Assembly: GCA_036796255.1 (NCBI GenBank)
Contig: DAIRDH010000043.1
Span: 1 to 28,101, forward strand
Source of the DNA: T3Sed10-241 sp036796255
Lineage (GTDB): Bacteria > Bacteroidota > Bacteroidia > Flavobacteriales_D > Cryomorphaceae
Length of the DNA stretch: 28,101 nt
Reading direction: 5' to 3'
This document shows, piece after piece, positions 25,701 to 28,101 of the stretch. The notes below the pieces were generated by a model. The model saw only the letters and a program-made list of their open reading frames with translations. It did no database searches and was not told the DNA's origin. Numbering within the stretch: the first letter of the stretch is position 1; each line of letters starts with the position of its first letter. The translations under genes and the position numbers were made by a program.

Positions 25701-27779
25701 GGGCAGAGCGGCTGGGGCCAATCGCACATTTTCCAATTCAAGAACAACAACTTTTTCCAAACCGAATTTAACCGGCCGGAGCGGCAGGTGGATTTCTTTA
25801 CAGGCACGGTGAGATTGACCAACCGTGTACTGGGCAAAAACCAGGGCAACCCAAATGCCAATGAATTGCTGCTCAACGCCACGATTGTAGAATACGGGGC
25901 CTGCTTCCTCACCCCCTCCATTCACCTGGCCATACTTGATCCGGTGACCTTTGAGGCCTGGGGAACCAATGCAGAGGGCCAAAACCCGGAGAATGATTTT
26001 GGCAATGCCAATGCCGGCACGGGCTGCCGAAGCCGGGTGGAGTATCACTTCGTGTTCAGGCAAAACAATCCTACACAAATGCAGGCGCTTGCCGACCTTC
26101 TGCTCAGCGACGTGATACCTGACGGGCACTATGTAGTCCTTTACTCCATCATTACGGTCAATTATGCCGATTGGGACAACACGCCCGACATTTACACCGC
26201 CTTTCAGAACCTGGGTGCACAGCAAATCGGTGCCCCCGATGCACAAAACGATGTGCCCTACTCCATCATTGCCCGCAAGGGCGATCCCAGCTTCGTGCAC
26301 GAAGTGTACGCGGCCGATCCCAATGATATTGTGATCAATGTGGTGGATATCCCTGCCAGTGGCCGGCAGGGTGTGATGCGGTCGCGGCTCATCGGCCCTG
26401 CACAGAGCTGGGAAACGGCCAGTTGGCGCACTTTTTCGCTCGACGAAACGCCTGGTGACACCACCCGCATACGCGTATATGGGGTGCAAGCCAATGGAGT
26501 TGAGACCTCGCTTTTCAGCGGAGGCTTTAACCCCGGCGAAACATCCATGACCTCATTGACCAATGCTGTTGATGCAGCCCAATATCCCTACCTGCGGATG
26601 GAATCAGACTTGCTGGACAATGAGAACGCCACCCCGGAACAAATCGCACGTTGGCATGTGCTGTATGAACAAGTTCCGGAGGCCGCGCTTGCGCCAAATG
26701 TCCACTTTGAGTTTGAAGCCTCCGAAATGCAGCAAGGGCAAACGGGCTTGCTCTCGGTAGCCGTTAAAAACATTTCAGAAATCGATATGGATTCGCTGCT
26801 CGTCAACTATTGGATAGAAGATGCGCAGCGCAACATTATCCCTATTGAATACCCGCGACAGGCTCCCCTGCTCGCTGGCGCCACCTTGATCGACACAGTT
26901 ACCTTCGACACCAGAGAGCTCGCAGGCAGCAATGCCATTTGGGTAGAGGTGAATCCCATAAACCGCAGCACTGGCATTGCCGACCAGCCAGAGCAAACCC
27001 ACTTCAACAACATCATGCGGGTGCCATTTACGGTCAATAAGGATGAAACCAACCCGATACTCGACGTCACGTTCGACGGTATCCACATCATCAATGGCGA
27101 AGTGGTATCGCCCATGCCTGAAATACTTGTGTCGCTTAAAGATGAAAACCCATTTTTGCTTCTCGACCAGGTAGCCGATACGGCCTACTTCAAGATTTTT
27201 CTCGCAGAGCCGGAGGCGGAGTTTCAGCAGATCTTCTTTAGCAAGCTGAGCCTCAACTACCACATTGACTTTATCCCCGCGATGGACGACCGCAACAAGG
27301 CAAAAATCCTCTTCCGCCCCACCCTGCCCAAAGACGGCAAGCACAAGCTGCTGGTGCAGGCCACCGACAAGTCGGGCAATGCCTCCGGTACGATTGATTA
27401 CCGCATCGACTTTGAAGTGATCAACCGGGCCACCATTACTGAGGTGCTCAACTACCCCAACCCCTTCACCACCAGCACGCAATTTGTATTTACCCTTACC
27501 GGAACGCAAATACCCGATGAATTCAAAATTCAGATCATCACCGTGTCCGGAAAAGTGGTGAAAGAGATCACCCAGGCCGAATTCGGCCCGATACGCATAG
27601 GCCGCAACGAGAGCGTATACCGCTGGGATGGCCGCGATGAATTTGGAGACCGCCTCGCCAATGGCGTATACCTCTACCGCGTGTATGCCCGCTCCAACGG
27701 TGAGGAGATTGAACTAAGAGATGGTGGCGCCAGCCAGTACTTCAATAGAGGGTATGGCAAGATGTTTTTGATGCGGTAA
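22710..27779 (+). CDS. porU2: PorU2-type C25-family T9SS sortase
   Basis: A 1689-aa protein starting at GTG 22710, inside the porV2 stop, with a signal peptide MKKLLLLTFLFACSIVQG. An N-terminal beta-rich prodomain (YYKIPIAEDGVYRITFNDLA) precedes the gingipain-like C25 domain at about 400-780. The catalytic pair is visible: His642 in LLTFFGHATADG and Cys672 in LLLGNSCFTGDFH. Long Ig-like and beta-sandwich regions follow. The C terminus (about 1575-1689) is a FlgD-like Ig domain, with NYPNPFTTSTQFVF and DRLANGVYLYRVYARS, ending GYGKMFLMR. PorU removes T9SS sorting tails and attaches the cargo to anionic LPS. At 1689 aa it is much longer than P. gingivalis PorU (about 1158 aa), which fits the PorU2 group. 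Its 3' end recurs as a 26-nt copy downstream. Confidence 0.85.
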   Translation: MKKLLLLTFLFACSIVQGQPFGNEWITYSQRYYKIPIAEDGVYRITFNDLANVGIPVSSINPQFIQMYANGEPLPVYIEGEADGIFNSGDYIEFVGRKNDGRKESALFPSPEAHANTDYSLYNDTLYHFITWGNQGGNARIQVESDEAFGAYTPAAHIWKQSRLLYTNVYYQGELDGFGVSSPLYTAGEGWMSSRFGFPGGSQALNANVPTPMAYTAEGAPNARVESVSASASNAISATANNHHLQIRYGSGNILAIDHQFAGYKLNRFDFNIPASAIGANTSIRHEVQNSLGVASDYQAVAKIAITYPHLTDLGGVNEFRFIYQLNPSQNKTRFDLSGITGGNPVIYTQGSTTRRIVMSPNAGNWRALVPNSFIDDEFECFLVSNAGIKAIPGIEIAANNGFFTNFGQSQIDSAFLIVTHESLLASAQAYSNYRQQRFNTVLANVDEIYDQFGYGVNKSGMALRNYCNYLLNTWTAPPQYLLLLGKSVREAREGNSPGARENADFFQRNLVPSLGYPSSDNYITAGLVNTTLEPAIRTGRISARNAMEVDWYLQKVQAFEAQPHAEWMKNVLHFGGGANVNEQTTFANYLQQYGQIIQDSSFAGVTHSFLKSSTAPVQINVSQEITELIESGTSLLTFFGHATADGFDQSIDNPENFDWNGRHPLLLGNSCFTGDFHSPGYGSTSERFTIMNGKGVIGFIASVKLGFAPYLNIYSRKFYEHLSVTNYGGTIGDHIRRTVSDIQFSLGSTPNLFMVNTCLGKSLQGDPAIVLNSWPYPDLSISENDIFFTPENITAEIDSFSINVVVTNLARGTNQPFNVLIEHTTPEGGTNGNYTRSINGLMYKDTVSIKLPIDPQFGLGLHRFDVFVDLPENAVQEMPGFEFVNNEVRNLELLISNGGIVPIYPYNYAVIPEQGVTLRASTGNPLAAERTYRIEIDTTDTFNSPLLSSTEITQSGGIVEWTPTLNYPDSMVYFWRARDNNAEESNWRESSFQYIPGQSGWGQSHIFQFKNNNFFQTEFNRPERQVDFFTGTVRLTNRVLGKNQGNPNANELLLNATIVEYGACFLTPSIHLAILDPVTFEAWGTNAEGQNPENDFGNANAGTGCRSRVEYHFVFRQNNPTQMQALADLLLSDVIPDGHYVVLYSIITVNYADWDNTPDIYTAFQNLGAQQIGAPDAQNDVPYSIIARKGDPSFVHEVYAADPNDIVINVVDIPASGRQGVMRSRLIGPAQSWETASWRTFSLDETPGDTTRIRVYGVQANGVETSLFSGGFNPGETSMTSLTNAVDAAQYPYLRMESDLLDNENATPEQIARWHVLYEQVPEAALAPNVHFEFEASEMQQGQTGLLSVAVKNISEIDMDSLLVNYWIEDAQRNIIPIEYPRQAPLLAGATLIDTVTFDTRELAGSNAIWVEVNPINRSTGIADQPEQTHFNNIMRVPFTVNKDETNPILDVTFDGIHIINGEVVSPMPEILVSLKDENPFLLLDQVADTAYFKIFLAEPEAEFQQIFFSKLSLNYHIDFIPAMDDRNKAKILFRPTLPKDGKHKLLVQATDKSGNASGTIDYRIDFEVINRATITEVLNYPNPFTTSTQFVFTLTGTQIPDEFKIQIITVSGKVVKEITQAEFGPIRIGRNESVYRWDGRDEFGDRLANGVYLYRVYARSNGEEIELRDGGASQYFNRGYGKMFLMR

Positions 27780-27805
27780 GCGGGAAAATGCCTCAAAAAA
27801 TGGCC

Positions 27806-27882
27806 CGCAGATTGCGCGGATGACGCGGATTTGTTCGCTATGCTCACATGGGAATAGGATAAAAAAGCAGATGGACGCGGAG
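27806..27882. repeat. CGCrGAT-unit dispersed intergenic repeat
   Basis: CGCAGAT (27806-27812), CGCGGAT (27815-27821) and CGCGGAT (27824-27830) recur at a 9-nt period. Related units, AGCAGAT (27866-27872) and CGCGGAG (27876-27882), follow. This matches, from memory, a class of intergenic repeats widespread in Bacteroidota and some other phyla. Confidence 0.6.
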
Positions 27883-28004
27883 GTATTCACCTCACCCGGG
27901 AGGTAAACTGCGCTCATGAAAAGGGCCACGCTTACCAACCTGCCTACCCGATGACTTGAGCCAATCGGGCCTGCCTGAATACGAAAAGGCTTGAATGGAC
28001 CAGG

Positions 28005-28030
28005 AAGATGTTTTTGATGCGGTGAGCGGG
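28005..28030 (+). repeat. Second copy of the porU2 3' end
   Basis: AAGATGTTTTTGATGCGG followed by TGAGCGGG repeats 27759-27784, the last six codons of porU2, its stop and five downstream bases. There are 25 identities in 26; the only change turns the stop TAA into TGA. Upstream of it the in-frame translation is not PorU2-like. Confidence 0.85.
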
Positions 28031-28046
28031 CTGTAATTGTTGCGCA

Positions 28047-28095
28047 CGCAGCATTGCAATTTAGCGAAGCGGTCTCACCAGAGGTAAATGCTGCG
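28047..28095. repeat. Inverted repeat at the window end
   Basis: CGCAGCATT (28047-28055) and AATGCTGCG (28087-28095) are perfect 9-bp inverted copies separated by 31 nt. No T run follows within the window, so a terminator is not supported. Confidence 0.5.
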
Positions 28096-28101
28096 AAGTG
28101 G

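Larger units (their letters stand above)
27780..28101. repeat. Repeat-rich region after porU2
   Basis: This 322-nt stretch has no gene I can support. It contains spaced CGCrGAT units (27806-27882), a small hairpin around ACCTC/GAGGT near 27890-27905, the second copy of the porU2 3' end (28005-28030), and an inverted repeat at 28047-28095. Confidence 0.7.

Noticed and set aside
25383..26489. A 368-codon open frame on the minus strand inside porU2
   Set aside because: It lies antisense to a well-supported sortase gene, its translation has no recognisable domain, and long antisense frames are expected opposite GC-richer coding sequence.
27806..27882. Possible CRISPR array from regularly spaced CGCrGAT units
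   Set aside because: The units are only 7 nt with 2-3 nt between the first three; there are no spacers of normal length and no cas genes.
28047..28095. Terminator at the window end
   Set aside because: The inverted repeat is good, but the loop is 31 nt and no T run follows in the visible sequence.

Overview
The window is from a member of the Bacteroidota, most likely a Flavobacteriales or similar lineage of moderate GC. The support is a type IX secretion (T9SS) cargo tail, a PorV/PorU-type T9SS pair, a DUF5686 outer-membrane protein, a TolB-propeller/outer-membrane-barrel fusion, a kynurenine 3-monooxygenase, almost no Shine-Dalgarno sequences, and promoter-like TAnnTTTG variants. A run of exactly 100 N at 1448-1547 marks a scaffold join, so this is draft or metagenome-derived sequence. 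No tRNA, rRNA, CRISPR array, transposase, integrase or phage gene was seen.

Layout: (1) 3-2045, the AT-rich 3' part of a large T9SS cargo gene, broken by the gap and ended by a clear terminator. (2) 2393-5884, a tight operon with overlapping ends: ribD, an EamA-type transporter, a YigZ/IMPACT protein and an M42-like metallopeptidase. (3) 6064-8327, kmo and a small outer-membrane barrel, meeting end to end with a convergent MBL-fold hydrolase (8328-8960). (4) 9089-12364, a degenerate peptidase/TolB propeller/barrel fusion. (5) 12474-13688, an M20 amidohydrolase whose stop codon overlaps that of the convergent recQ (13685-15874). (6) 16101-20212, an envelope cluster of tatC, a DUF5686 protein and lptB. 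(7) 20213-20545, a repeat-rich spacer holding a broken second copy of the lptB 3' end. (8) 20546-21536, minus-strand pssA and purS, overlapping by 23 nt. (9) 21619-27779, porV2 and porU2, followed by a repeat-rich tail holding a short second copy of the porU2 3' end.

Much of the window serves the cell envelope: Tat export, LPS export energy, phospholipid head-group synthesis, outer-membrane barrels and T9SS sorting. The rest is housekeeping metabolism: riboflavin, purine, tryptophan/kynurenine, peptide turnover and DNA repair. The best leads for something undescribed are the two gene-tail 'echoes' (lptB and porU2, each followed by repeats and then a copy of its own 3' end), the poorly characterised PorV2-PorU2 pair, the catalytically dead peptidase domain in the TolB/barrel fusion, and a group of promoter-like elements only 4-6 nt from start codons, which would imply leaderless mRNAs.
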